A stretch of DNA of 64,000 nt from Microvirga ossetica (GCF_002741015.1 NZ_CP016616.1:665501-729500); one strand, 5' to 3'. Counted from the first letter of the stretch, positions 50,470-59,039 are shown. A program made the numbers and translations. Notes: generated from the sequence alone by a model not told the origin.

Positions 50470-50685
50470 CTAGAGGGTCGTCCGCTTGCGGGTAAAATAC
50501 CAAACCGCAGCGGCGATCACGATGGCCAGCAGAAGAACCCACCACCACGTGGCGATCCCGCCCGCAGGTGGTGTCGCCGCATCGCCAGGAGGCGTTGCTG
50601 GGGTGGATGTCTGAGCCAAAGCCAACGATGATGAGAGTGCAAGCAGGATAGTCCCGGCGAGCGAGGCAGGTAGAACATGGCGCAT
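50470..50685 (-). CDS. Small exported single-helix membrane protein
   Basis: 71 aa from the ATG at 50685 with AGGAGG before it. A signal peptide (SLAGTILLALSSSLALAQ), a Pro/Thr linker and one transmembrane helix (WWWVLLLAIVIAAAVWYF) with a TRKRTTL tail. The same design is common in stress-linked rhizobial small proteins. Function unknown. Confidence 0.6.
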   Translation of the reverse strand: MRHVLPASLAGTILLALSSSLALAQTSTPATPPGDAATPPAGGIATWWWVLLLAIVIAAAVWYFTRKRTTL

Positions 50686-50733
50686 GGGTTCCTCCTTGGC
50701 TTCCTCTCCAATGAGCATTGGAAGGTCACGACG

Positions 50734-51003
50734 CTAATGATGGAAGATCATCCGATCCATCAGATGCTGTAGCTCGGTCAGCTTCTGAACATAGGGATTA
50801 CGCTCGCGCTGGAAGCGCTCTGCAAGTTGGGCAGCGAACCGCGTCTTGATGGCCTCGGGGCCTACCCTTCCCTGAAGCTGCTCCTGGTCACTTTGGTAGC
50901 GAAGTTCGATATCCGCCAGAACCGCCAGGGTGCTCTGAAGCTGGGGCAGTAGGTCGGCGGGATACCAGGGACATTGCATCGCCGAGGCGGAAGCCTGTCG
51001 CAC
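50734..51003 (-). CDS. Coiled-coil small protein, 'QRR-PY' family member 6
   Basis: 89 aa from GTG at 51003 or 81 aa from ATG at 50979; neither has a good ribosome site. Core: DLLPQLQSTLAVLADIELRY, then LAERFQRERNPYVQKLTELQ. The GTG overlaps a palindrome CTGTCG-CA-CGACAG (50995-51008) whose arms equal those of sites A and B but with a shorter spacer. Confidence 0.55.
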   Translation of the reverse strand: MRQASASAMQCPWYPADLLPQLQSTLAVLADIELRYQSDQEQLQGRVGPEAIKTRFAAQLAERFQRERNPYVQKLTELQHLMDRMIFHH

Positions 51004-51213
51004 GACAGAGGTACGCGGAATTGAACACCCTCCCTCTTCTCAGAATGAAGGGGAGCATAGCAGCATTCGGGTCAGAGGTAACTCGGATATCGGATAAAGG
51101 ACCGAGAGTGATCAGGTTTTGAGGCTTTGATCATTGGCTCGTCTGCGAGGAAACCGGAGTGGTATCCTGAGCCTCACGGTCAACGCTCCATGATCGTCCA
51201 CGCCTGCTGACGC

Positions 51214-51471
51214 TCATAGCTCCTGCTGGATGACATTCTGCCCATCAAAATACGCCTGGATGATCCCGCTATCCTCCTCGCGTGAGGCGACATTCAGTGA
51301 GCTTGATGCGCCATCGGCAATGAGCTTTCCAGCTTCCAGAGAGACGCGACCGGCACTCACCACCGTGGCCGGAACAGAGTGGGCCATGTGAGAGTGCTGC
51401 ATGAACTCGGGAAAAAGCAGCGGGAGCAACTCGCCGCCGTCGAGTCTCAGCATGACATACTTCAAAGGCAT
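51214..51471 (-). CDS. Hypothetical small protein
   Basis: 85 aa. A beta-rich small domain (MPLKYVMLRLDGGELLPLLF ... VSAGRVSLEAGKLIADGAS, ending QAYFDGQNVIQQEL). No family recognised. It is alone between gaps of 200 bp. Confidence 0.45.
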   Translation of the reverse strand: MPLKYVMLRLDGGELLPLLFPEFMQHSHMAHSVPATVVSAGRVSLEAGKLIADGASSSLNVASREEDSGIIQAYFDGQNVIQQEL

Positions 51472-51585
51472 AGAACCCTCTCATTGACGCCACGGCGATA
51501 GTCTTCCTACTTTAGATACGACCCCTTCTGGGAAATACGGAGGCTGCACCTATGTGGGCCGCTTTATCGCCGAAAGGTTATTCCT

Positions 51586-51867
51586 ATGTTTGAGAAGAAG
51601 CAGAGCTACACACCCACAGAATCCCAACGGGCCTATAAACAACTGGATCAGCTTGTCGCCAAGAGGAACATCAACCTGCGACAGGCCAGTGCCCAACGGC
51701 GATACATTGCCAGCCGCGTTCAGGTCACGCTGAAACCATCCTATACCACACAGGCGGCACGGCGGGCCAAAGCCGAGATCGTGAAGCTGACCGAGGCTGG
51801 CACGATCACGATGAAGTCAGCAGCGGCGTACCGGGCGCATATCACCAAGCGTACTCAGGGCGCTTAA
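51586..51867 (+). CDS. Small basic hypothetical protein
   Basis: 93 aa, rich in Arg/Lys/Ala/Thr with repeated helices (SQRAYKQLDQLVAKRNINLR, TQAARRAKAEIVKLTEAGT). Probably nucleic-acid binding by charge, but no motif supports it. AAAGG lies upstream. Confidence 0.45.
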   Translation: MFEKKQSYTPTESQRAYKQLDQLVAKRNINLRQASAQRRYIASRVQVTLKPSYTTQAARRAKAEIVKLTEAGTITMKSAAAYRAHITKRTQGA

Positions 51868-51992
51868 TAATAAGGCGCGAGTTCGGCACAAACCTTCAAC
51901 CGGCCATCTACGCTGGTCTTACCGGAGTGATTTAAGGTAGACGGCAAAAGTGCCTCATAGGTGCCGAACCCCCAATACAGACCAGCGGCAGC

Positions 51993-52137
51993 TTAATTCT
52001 CAATCTGCTCCCGTCGTGCGAGCCGCTCCACAAGCTCTGTCAATCGGGCTGAGAGGGGAGTCTCGACCGGATCGTAGGCAGCCCGTAGTCGCTCCCCCAG
52101 CCATTTAAGGTCACTGGGGGCAAGCGACTGATTCAGC
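51993..52137 (-). pseudogene. NepR-like anti-sigma factor remnant
   Basis: The C-terminal 46 residues of a frame without a start codon read NQSLAPSDLKWLGERLRAAY, DPVETPLSARLTELVERLAR, then REQIEN. This matches the NepR core (IGxxLRxxYDxVxxxPVPxRLxxLL). NepR holds the stress sigma factor EcfG inactive until phosphorylated PhyR binds it. No ATG, GTG or TTG precedes in frame for 90 bases, so the 5' end is lost. Confidence 0.55.
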
Positions 52138-52495
52138 GTAGCGGGGCTGGAGGAGACAGGGTGATTGCCGGGGCATCGGTCTAGGGCGGAGCTTGCATTG
52201 AGACACTCTTGTTGACGGCACCGAGGTGCCGGTAAATGCCCCTATATTCTCGCCCTTGTTCAGGGTCGCTATTGTGCAATGCAGCGAGATTTTGTGGCAA
52301 TTGTGCGGACAGGATGTTAAGCATCTCGTGCGGCATCACCCCTTGTTGGCCGGGGAGCAGGCCCCTGACCGCTCGCTCGGTTGCAAGGTTAGTGCCTGAT
52401 CTTCAAGTTCTCCACGCTCTCAATCGCCGCCGGTCGCCCCACTCCAAGCTCCTGCGATACTGTGGTATTTAGTGGCCTCGAAAGAGGAGATCATT
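52138..52495. other. Intergenic region, no clear gene
   Basis: About 360 bp. A small GGCACC/GGTGCC palindrome lies near 52217-52230. A frame at 52236-52472 lacks a ribosome site and protein-like composition. The promoter of the DUF6494 gene must be in the right part. Confidence 0.35.
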
Positions 52496-52690
52496 ATGGA
52501 TGAAGACCACTTCAACATGGCCGTCCGCAAGTTCCTAAAGGAAGTGGGAGTAACGTCGCAGCGCGAGATCGAGCGGATTGTACGTGAGGGAGCCATGAAA
52601 GGAGCGAGCCTGCGGCTTCGCATGACCCTGACTTCAGACGATGAGCCCGCGCTAAAGCATGTCGTCGAAACGATCATCGAACTCCGCTAA
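52496..52690 (+). CDS. DUF6494 family small protein
   Basis: 64 aa; GAGGAG precedes the ATG at 52496. MDEDHFNMAVRKFLKEVGVT, then SQREIERIVREGA matches the conserved DUF6494 opening (Met-Asn-Glu-Asp...FNxxVRKFLKxVGVTSQREIE). The end is a small beta strand pair. Function unknown; the family is common in alphaproteobacteria. Confidence 0.8.
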   Translation: MDEDHFNMAVRKFLKEVGVTSQREIERIVREGAMKGASLRLRMTLTSDDEPALKHVVETIIELR

Positions 52691-52772
52691 CTCGTCCTCT
52701 ACTGGTCCTCATCGAAGTAGGATCGTGACAACAGCAATATCCATCTGCCGTCCGTTATCGGAGCGCTGGCAG

Positions 52773-53159
52773 TTAGCGTCTCCCGCCTTGGCTGGTCAGC
52801 TTCGACTTGGAGATTTCTGAAAGCGCGACTGTCAGGACATGTTGATTGGCACGGTCCCTGATCTCGAAACTCCAATCGTGCCGATCCTCGCCTTTTTGAT
52901 CACCTTTCGCGATCATGTCGCGGGCCTTGGCGAGTGCGTCTGCACGGGCGGCTTGGAGACCGGGATGCGTCTCACCCTCTGAGTCCTCAATAACGCCGCT
53001 CCGGGTCCCGATGTTGAAGTAGTGCAACGCCGGTTGGGTCGCCTGCGTGGGCCCGGGATGCGGCTCGTGGGAAGGATGCCCGGAGCGCGGCGCACCGCCT
53101 TCGTCGTCCCATCGTCTAAGATCGTCACGCTGGCCCGGTCGTTTCGGAGCCTTGCTCAT
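52773..53159 (-). CDS. DUF6894-like protein with disordered N-terminus
   Basis: 128 aa. The first ~42 residues are Pro/Arg/Asp-rich. Then the DUF6894 domain: LHYFNIGTRSGVIEDSEGET, LQAARADALAKARDMIAKGD and DWSFEIRDRANQHVLTVAL. The extension is unusual for the family. ATG at 53159. Confidence 0.65.
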   Translation of the reverse strand: MSKAPKRPGQRDDLRRWDDEGGAPRSGHPSHEPHPGPTQATQPALHYFNIGTRSGVIEDSEGETHPGLQAARADALAKARDMIAKGDQKGEDRHDWSFEIRDRANQHVLTVALSEISKSKLTSQGGRR

Positions 53160-53346
53160 GCTCGCATCAAACGACGGTGAGCAGCCTTTTTGATGTCAAT
53201 CAAACCTCGAACGATCTGAGTCGTCGCGAGGCCCTTGCTGATTCTCCAGCACCAAAGCGGCGTTTGCTCCCAGGCATCTTAAGCTGACACGGACATATCC
53301 TTGCCGCTGAGGACAGCGTATATTTCCATGAGATGCGGAGGGCCTG

Positions 53347-53451
53347 ATGTTCAGAAGAATCAAGTCTTACGTTTCCTTTGAGAACGAAGCGCTCATTGTT
53401 GCTGGTCTCGCATTCTTGTTTTGTGGGGCTGTGATCATGGGTTTCATGTGA
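53347..53451 (+). CDS. Micro membrane protein, 34 aa
   Basis: ATG at 53347 with GGAGGGC just upstream. MFRRIKSYVSFENEALIVAG begins the protein, then one hydrophobic helix to a MGFM end. Its TGA shares one base with the next ATG (TGATG), typical of coupled translation. Confidence 0.5.
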   Translation: MFRRIKSYVSFENEALIVAGLAFLFCGAVIMGFM

Positions 53452-53534
53452 TGCTCTCCCAAACCTTGATCGCGCTGCTCCTGATGGCTGCTGTTGTTCT
53501 GATCTACGTTTTCGCGATCAAGTCTGGGGAGTGA
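53451..53534 (+). CDS. Micro membrane protein, 27 aa
   Basis: It starts one base into the stop of the preceding micro-gene. MLSQTLIALLLMAAVVLIYV then FAIKSGE: a single membrane helix with a charged tail. The layout resembles small subunits such as KdpF, but no partner complex is nearby. Confidence 0.5.
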   Translation: MLSQTLIALLLMAAVVLIYVFAIKSGE

Positions 53535-53589
53535 GAGAGCCGCTGATAGCGGAGACGGAATCTCAGATGCGCTGACCCGGAGGTGGCCC

Positions 53590-53946
53590 ATGGCTTATCT
53601 GATGTTTCAATATGACCGTCCGACCGACACCCGGAACTGGAACAACTACAACCGACACGTTCAAGACTGGATCACCCAGCTTCTGAAAATGCCTGGGGCC
53701 ATATCTTTCATGGCCTATCGCGCCGCTCATCAGAACAGCCCTGACACGTTCACCCTGCTGGAATTCCGCACCATGGAGGAGGCTCGGCAAGCCGCAGCGT
53801 CGGAACCGATGAAGCATGTTCTCGACGAGTTGCGGGCCTTTGGCGCGATGGCCAAGGTGCTGCTGGTTGAGCGCTCGCCGTTCACGCCCGAGCCCATCCT
53901 GGCTGAAATCCAGGATTCAGAGAGCGACCCAGGCACACCGGTTTGA
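53590..53946 (+). CDS. Hypothetical protein, ferredoxin-like fold suspected
   Basis: 118 aa; GGAGG before the ATG. MAYLMFQYDRPTDTRNWNNY, AISFMAYRAAHQNSPDTFTL, then MEEARQAAASEPMKHVLDEL have the beta-alpha-beta pattern of dimeric alpha-beta-barrel (ABM-like) proteins. No catalytic residues are known. Same strand as the micro-genes, 55 bp downstream. Confidence 0.55.
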   Translation: MAYLMFQYDRPTDTRNWNNYNRHVQDWITQLLKMPGAISFMAYRAAHQNSPDTFTLLEFRTMEEARQAAASEPMKHVLDELRAFGAMAKVLLVERSPFTPEPILAEIQDSESDPGTPV

Positions 53947-54011
53947 CGTTGTCGCCTTGCGCTTCTCGGTCACAGCCTACCGCTAATGCAGGTCAGTTCC
54001 CCTTGATGGAG

Positions 54012-54518
54012 TCAGCCTGCTGCTTCCACATGACCAATGGCCTGAAGCCGAGTGCCCATCGTGAACCGATCAAGGCTGACCAGCGGCAGATGGAGGAATG
54101 TGTCGATCCGGCTTTTCACGGCATGGAAGGCGCGAACAAAAGCTTGCTCCTTGTCGGCGTCGGAACCTTCGACAGCGACGGGATCGTCGATGGCCCAGTG
54201 CGCGATTGAGGGGTGTCCTGGCCAGACCGGACACGCCTCACCTGCCGCGCTGTCGCAGACGGTGAGCACAAAATCCATCACAGGCGCTTCCGGAGCCGCG
54301 AACTCATCCCAGCTTTTCGAGCGGATTCCGTTAGTTGGATAGCCGTGGTCACCCTGCACCTTCAGGGGCAGCGGGTTGACCGCGCCCTTCGGCTCGCTGC
54401 CTGCCGAGTAGGCTCTCAAGCGGCCCTCGCCGTCCTTGCGCAGGAGGCCTTCGGCTAAGACCGAGCGGGCAGAGTTGCTGGTGCAGAGGAACAGAACATT
54501 GTAGTTTCGCTCGGTCAT
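54012..54518 (-). CDS. Low-Mr protein tyrosine phosphatase / arsenate reductase-like
   Basis: 168 aa from the ATG at 54518. The P-loop VLFLCTSNSARSVLAEGLL (C-x5-R) and the acid loop HWAIDDPVAVEG are those of thioredoxin-coupled ArsC. The usual CTGNS is CTSNS here. Residues FVLTVCDSAAGEACPVWPG carry the second and third cysteines used in arsenate reduction. It could reduce arsenate to arsenite, but no arsR, arsB or acr3 gene is in the window. Confidence 0.85.
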   Translation of the reverse strand: MTERNYNVLFLCTSNSARSVLAEGLLRKDGEGRLRAYSAGSEPKGAVNPLPLKVQGDHGYPTNGIRSKSWDEFAAPEAPVMDFVLTVCDSAAGEACPVWPGHPSIAHWAIDDPVAVEGSDADKEQAFVRAFHAVKSRIDTFLHLPLVSLDRFTMGTRLQAIGHVEAAG

Positions 54519-54601
54519 GGGTGACCTTCCCGTGGCAGACATTGCGCCTCAGCCCCTTGGTCCGAAGCGCCAAGCTCCTCCGGTTGGCTGCGCTGTCTCC
54601 G

Positions 54602-55057
54602 CTACAAAGCAGGCGGATGCTTCCGCTTGGTGAAGGAGCGTGAGGGGGTGCCAGGGAACAGCGACACGTGCGTGTGCTGGGCGATCCACTCCTCGCCCGC
54701 AGCCTGCCGCCCGAGCACCATCGTCGCCCGTCCGGGCCGATCAAACGCTTTGCCGCTCTCAGTGTAGCCGGTGGACTCGAACACCGCCATGCCGACCGCC
54801 GTGAGGCGGTCGGCTGAGATGATGGTCCGCAGATCATCCAGACGCCGGCGGAACTGGTCGATATGGCTCCAGACGTGACGCCACTGCTCTTGCTCGGTTG
54901 CCTCGCGCCCAACAGTGAAGGCTGCGAAGGTCCCAAAGGTGATGATGTCGTCGGCGACGAGTGGGCGGGAACCGACGAAATCCACCGCCTGGATGCAGAG
55001 TTGGAGCTTCTGGAACCAGCGGCGGATCAAGGCGACATCACCATCTTGTTCAGCCAT
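54602..55057 (-). CDS. SnoaL/NTF2-like protein
   Basis: 151 aa from the ATG at 55057 (GGAGCC upstream). DVALIRRWFQKLQLCIQAVD, FVGSRPLVADDIITFGTFAA, then TAVGMAVFESTGYTES and GRATMVLGRQAAGEEWIAQH: a SnoaL/DUF4440 cone fold, cytosolic. Role unknown; a second, exported NTF2-like protein is at 32826. Confidence 0.75.
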   Translation of the reverse strand: MAEQDGDVALIRRWFQKLQLCIQAVDFVGSRPLVADDIITFGTFAAFTVGREATEQEQWRHVWSHIDQFRRRLDDLRTIISADRLTAVGMAVFESTGYTESGKAFDRPGRATMVLGRQAAGEEWIAQHTHVSLFPGTPSRSFTKRKHPPAL

Positions 55058-55202
55058 GACAGGCTCCAAAAGCCGAGGCTAGGTGACAGGCATGGTGCGC
55101 TTGCGTCGATAGGCGGTCAAGCAGCCCGCAGAAGCCAGTTTCGCGACCGAATAGGCTGGTTGAAAGGCAACCGTAGGTGTATGGTGAAGGTGGAGCGAGG
55201 CC

Positions 55203-55910
55203 ATGATCACCGCCGCCCGCCAACACAGCCATCCCGCGCTCAAGGAGTCAGAGCGCAGCCGGTCGGCACGGCGCAAGCTGGCGCGGCTGCGGCACATTCA
55301 TCCGCCCTCACATACGCAGCATCTTGCCCTTGTTGAGGAGGTCTGCGCGGGCCGTCGCTCAAAATACATGCGCGACCGCCTTCCCGCCTGTCTCCCCCAC
55401 CTGCGAGCCTTTGCGCTGTCTCTGACCCGCGATCCGGTCCGGAGTGATGATCTCGTGCAGAGTACCCTCCTGCGGGCTTGGGCAAACCTGGATCACTTCC
55501 AGCACGACACCAATCTTGAAGCATGGCTGTTCACCATCCTGCGCAACAGCTTCTACTCAGAGCATCGTAAGTACAGACGGGAGGTCGAGGACCCGGACAG
55601 CAGCTTCGCCCAACGCCTGATGGTGCAGCCCGAGCAGGAATTCAGGATGTTTCTGGACGACGTTCAACGGGCATTGGTGCGCTTGCCGCTGGAGCAGCGC
55701 GAGGCTCTCCTCCTGGTGACTGAGCACGGCGAGACCTATGCGGATGTGGCGGCTCGCTGCGGTGTCGCGGAAGGCACGATCAAGAGCCGGGTGAACCGGG
55801 CTCGCACCCAGCTTGCCGCGATGTTGCAGATGGAGAACCGGCACGATCTCGGACCGGATCGGCTGATGCAAGCCGCCCTTCAACACTCGAACGCCGTAGC
55901 TTCCATGTGA
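55203..55910 (+). CDS. ECF sigma factor, EcfG-like (general stress response)
   Basis: 235 aa from the ATG at 55203, or ~180 aa from ATG 55368, which fits family length better. Region 2: LPHLRAFALSLTRDPVRSDD, LVQSTLLRAWANLDHFQHDT, NLEAWLFTILRNSFYSEHRK (EcfG signature). Region 4: ALVRLPLEQREALLLVTEHG, ETYADVAARCGVAEGTIKSR. EcfG sigmas direct stress genes and are held by NepR. No NepR gene is adjacent, unlike the usual locus; NepR-like genes are at 51993 (broken) and 61431. Confidence 0.85.
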   Translation: MITAARQHSHPALKESERSRSARRKLARLRHIHPPSHTQHLALVEEVCAGRRSKYMRDRLPACLPHLRAFALSLTRDPVRSDDLVQSTLLRAWANLDHFQHDTNLEAWLFTILRNSFYSEHRKYRREVEDPDSSFAQRLMVQPEQEFRMFLDDVQRALVRLPLEQREALLLVTEHGETYADVAARCGVAEGTIKSRVNRARTQLAAMLQMENRHDLGPDRLMQAALQHSNAVASM

Positions 55911-55945
55911 AACCGTCCTTAGTTCCACCCGGAGTGGAGGAACAC

Positions 55946-56248
55946 ATGCCGACTTCAGAACCTAAGAAACCGGCGAAATCAGCCAAGGGTGTGGCCCAGG
56001 AGCAGACTTCTAACTTCCTCAAGCCGTTACAGCCCTCGCAGGAATTGGCTGCCATTGTCGGCTCGGCACCCCTGCCGCGCCCGGAGGTGGTGAGCAAGGT
56101 CTGGGAGTACATCAAGGCGCACAGGCTCCAGAACCCGCAGAACAAGCGCGAGATCATGGCGGACGAGAAGCTTCAGGCGGTGTTCGGCGGCAAGAACAAG
56201 GTGAGCATGTTCGAGATGAACAAGCACCTTGCCCAGCATCTCAAGTGA
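55946..56248 (+). CDS. SWIB/MDM2-domain protein
   Basis: 100 aa from the ATG at 55946 (GGAGGAAC upstream). The SWIB fold covers LKPLQPSQELAAIVGSAPLP, then VVSKVWEYIKAHRLQNPQNK and FGGKNKVSMFEMNKHLAQHL. Bacterial stand-alone SWIB proteins are chromatin-like, with unknown role. It starts 36 bp after the sigma gene and is probably co-transcribed. Confidence 0.85.
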   Translation: MPTSEPKKPAKSAKGVAQEQTSNFLKPLQPSQELAAIVGSAPLPRPEVVSKVWEYIKAHRLQNPQNKREIMADEKLQAVFGGKNKVSMFEMNKHLAQHLK

Positions 56249-56301
56249 ATTCTCTGAGCGGTGAGCAAAGCAAGCCTGCAAGAGGGGAACTACGTCGCAG
56301 C

Positions 56302-56610
56302 TTAATGGCTGAGCCGTTCTCTCAAGGCGGCGGCGTGGAGACGCTCGCGGAGCGCAGCTTGGCGCAGGTAATGGGCTGCGCAGCGAAGACGTGCAGCCTG
56401 TTCCACTCGCTTCTGATCAAGCAAGCGCTCGACCTTACGCTCCAGCCTCGCAACAGCACGCTCGCGACAGTCAGCCCAGTGCTCAAGCGCCTGCGCCTGC
56501 TGAGAGAGTTCTGGCTGTTGGCAGAGTTCGATCATCTGCACACACCAAATGGTGCCTTCGGACGAGAGGCAATCTGAACTGACCGCTGCAATCAAGGCTT
56601 CGAAGTTCAT
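56302..56610 (-). CDS. Helical hypothetical protein
   Basis: 102 aa from the ATG at 56610. Long Arg/Glu/Ala helix in the second half (ALEHWADCRERAVARLERKV then RLLDQKRVEQAARLRCAAHY). Three to four cysteines without a metal pattern. Unknown. Convergent with the SWIB gene. Confidence 0.5.
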   Translation of the reverse strand: MNFEALIAAVSSDCLSSEGTIWCVQMIELCQQPELSQQAQALEHWADCRERAVARLERKVERLLDQKRVEQAARLRCAAHYLRQAALRERLHAAALRERLSH

Positions 56611-56703
56611 TCTCTTCACAACGGTCGAAACCGTAAGCTCGGCTTTGTGAACGGCATCACGGCTGGCGAGTTTAACCCTTCATAGGGTCGGAGGGTCGCA
56701 CCC

Positions 56704-56982
56704 ATGGCCGTGAAGTACGTTTTGATCTTCATCCTCAGCAGCGCAAACCCCACCGAACAACATATCGCTCAGGCTTGGGAGAAGCTGTTTTCAAGCTATG
56801 ACGATTGCTTGAAACAGGCATCGAACCTTGAAATGCAAAATGCGGTTCTGAAGGATTGCAAGACTGTTGAGGTTCCGGGTGAGGGACCACCGAAGGAAGA
56901 CGTTATGCTCACGCCGGAAGCGAGCGTACTTGAGGAACCCAACCCAGCCGCTACACCCGCACAGCCGCCGCAAAACGAGTAG
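56704..56982 (+). CDS. Small hypothetical protein
   Basis: 92 aa; GGAGGG in front of the ATG. A weak hydrophobic start (VKYVLIFILSSANPT) may be a strand rather than a signal. Central CLKQASNLEMQNAVLKDCKT has two Cys. The tail is Pro/Glu-rich. Unknown. Confidence 0.5.
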   Translation: MAVKYVLIFILSSANPTEQHIAQAWEKLFSSYDDCLKQASNLEMQNAVLKDCKTVEVPGEGPPKEDVMLTPEASVLEEPNPAATPAQPPQNE

Positions 56983-57150
56983 CCAAGTCGAGCCTCGGAT
57001 TTAAGTCACTAATTTCTGGCGCGAGAAAGGCTGACGCTCGGGGGCCGGTGGGGCTGTAGACATCGTGGGCGGGAATGAGACAATCATCCCTGACTGGACA
57101 CCCTGCCCGACCGGCAGCAGAATTCCCTCTGGAACGGCACCGAGGGTCCC

Positions 57151-58887
57151 ATGGATCGGCAGGAGCACAGGGTCGAGCGGCGGCTGGCGGCGATCTTCGC
57201 CGCCGACGTGGCAGGTTACTCGCGTCTAATTAGCCAGGATGAGGTCGGAACTCTTCGGACTCTAGCGACCTACCGTGAGATCACAGACAGGCTGATTGCC
57301 GAATATGGTGGTCGGATCGCCAATACGGCGGGCGATAGTGTTCTGGCCGAGTTCCCAAGCGCGGTGGATGCTGTTCAATGTGCTGTAGATATCCAGAACG
57401 CCCTCGCGCAAACGAGCCAGGACGCTCCCGAGGAATGCCACCTGCAATTCCGGATCGGGATTCACGTCGGTGACGTGATTGTCCGTGGCGGTGATCTGCT
57501 CGGCGACAGGGTGAACATAGCGGCGCGCCTTCAGGGGCTCGCTAACCCAGGAGGTATCTGCATTTCCGGAGCAGCGCACGATTATGTGCGCAAAACACTT
57601 TCGTTGTCGTTCACTGATCTTGGGCTTCAGCAGATGAAGAATATTGAGGAGCCTATCAGGGCGTACGCATTTCCAGCCGATTCCTCAGAACGCTCACCCA
57701 CTGTGCCGAAGCCGCCTGCCACTCTCTCCGATAAGCCATCTCTCACTGTTCTCCCCTTCAAGAATTTTAGCGAAGATCGTGAACACCTTTACTTCGCAGA
57801 GGGCCTAAGAGATGACCTTATCGCCGCCCTCCTCCGCTTCTCCGGGCTTGTGATCATCCCAAGCAGTTCGCGCCCTGACCCACAACGGATCGGACATCCA
57901 GCGGCTGATCTAGGCGCAACCTACCTCCTGGAGGGAAGTGTCCGTCGTTCCGGCCATCATGGCCGCGTGACCGCTCAACTGACCGGCCCATCAGGGGAAG
58001 GTGTGTGGGCTGAGAAGTATGATTTCGAGTTGGATGATATTTTCACTGTTCAAGATGAACTGGCCCGGAGCATACCAGCGGCCCTGAAGATTGAGCTTGA
58101 AGGGCATGAGCGCTATCTCGCCTTAACCAAGCCGCCTGCAAACTTGGCTGCTTACGATTATTACCTTCGCGGACGCCACCTTGAGCGGAGCTTGGCCCAA
58201 GTTGATCGCCGTCGTGCCATCAGCATGTTCGTCAAAGCCATCGAGGTGGACCCTCAATACTCACGCGGATATCTCGGGCTGGCACGGACGAAAATCCTAA
58301 GCTTCCGGTGGAACGAACCGTCTGACCCAGCCACTGTGCTTGCCGAAGCGTTTGATGCTGCGGTCACAGCAACAACATTGGACCCGAATGACGCCGAGTG
58401 TCATTGGGCGTTGGGTCTAATCCATCTTTGGCGAAGAGAACCTGAGGAGGCGATAGCCTGTTATGAACGGGCTCGGTCCCTCAGCCCAAACCATGCTGAT
58501 CTTCTCGGTGATATGTGTGATGCGCTTACATATGTTGGGCGACCACAGGAGGCCATTCAGGTTGGCGAATTGGCCCTGCATCTGAACCCCCATCAGCCAG
58601 ACACATATCTTTGGAATGTTGCAGCCGGTTACTATCTCTGCGGGGATTACAAAGGGGCACTAGGATACCTCCAGCGGATGGCGCAGCCAGGACCCGCCTA
58701 CCGCCTCTTCGCAGCTACGTACGCCCAGCTTGGACGGCTTGAAGATGCCAAACATGCGGTGGCGGAACTGTTAAAGATCAACCCAGCGTTCTCGATCAGT
58801 CGCTTTGCCGCCCAAGCGCCATACACCAACCCAAACGACCTTGCTCGATACGTGACTGGATTGCGATTGGCGGGTCTCCCCGAATAG
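57151..58887 (+). CDS. Class III adenylate cyclase-like / TolB-like / TPR protein 3
   Basis: 578 aa. N-terminal cyclase domain (RRLAAIFAADVAGYSRLISQ, ANTAGDSVLAEFPSAVDAVQ, GDRVNIAARLQG) is nearly identical to copy 1. The middle domain is diverged (SLTVLPFKNFSEDREHLYFA, LEGSVRRSGHHGRVTAQLTG), followed by TPR-like helices. The upstream ~60 bp also match copy 1 (GCACCGAGG before the ATG), so this is a dispersed duplicate. All visible catalytic positions are kept. Confidence 0.85.
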   Translation: MDRQEHRVERRLAAIFAADVAGYSRLISQDEVGTLRTLATYREITDRLIAEYGGRIANTAGDSVLAEFPSAVDAVQCAVDIQNALAQTSQDAPEECHLQFRIGIHVGDVIVRGGDLLGDRVNIAARLQGLANPGGICISGAAHDYVRKTLSLSFTDLGLQQMKNIEEPIRAYAFPADSSERSPTVPKPPATLSDKPSLTVLPFKNFSEDREHLYFAEGLRDDLIAALLRFSGLVIIPSSSRPDPQRIGHPAADLGATYLLEGSVRRSGHHGRVTAQLTGPSGEGVWAEKYDFELDDIFTVQDELARSIPAALKIELEGHERYLALTKPPANLAAYDYYLRGRHLERSLAQVDRRRAISMFVKAIEVDPQYSRGYLGLARTKILSFRWNEPSDPATVLAEAFDAAVTATTLDPNDAECHWALGLIHLWRREPEEAIACYERARSLSPNHADLLGDMCDALTYVGRPQEAIQVGELALHLNPHQPDTYLWNVAAGYYLCGDYKGALGYLQRMAQPGPAYRLFAATYAQLGRLEDAKHAVAELLKINPAFSISRFAAQAPYTNPNDLARYVTGLRLAGLPE

Positions 58888-59039
58888 GGTCAACGCCATC
58901 TAAATGTCTACCTGTGAGGATGACTTGAGCCATCCACAATGGATGATCGTTCCTTCAGAGCACGTAAAAGCGCTTCTCCCTTCCGTACCATATCCACGTA
59001 CAGGCTCCGGGAGGCTGAGTTCGATATGACGAAGAACCT

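Noticed and set aside
54012..54518. Arsenic resistance operon
   Set aside because: Only the reductase-like gene is present; no arsR, arsenite pump or arsH nearby.
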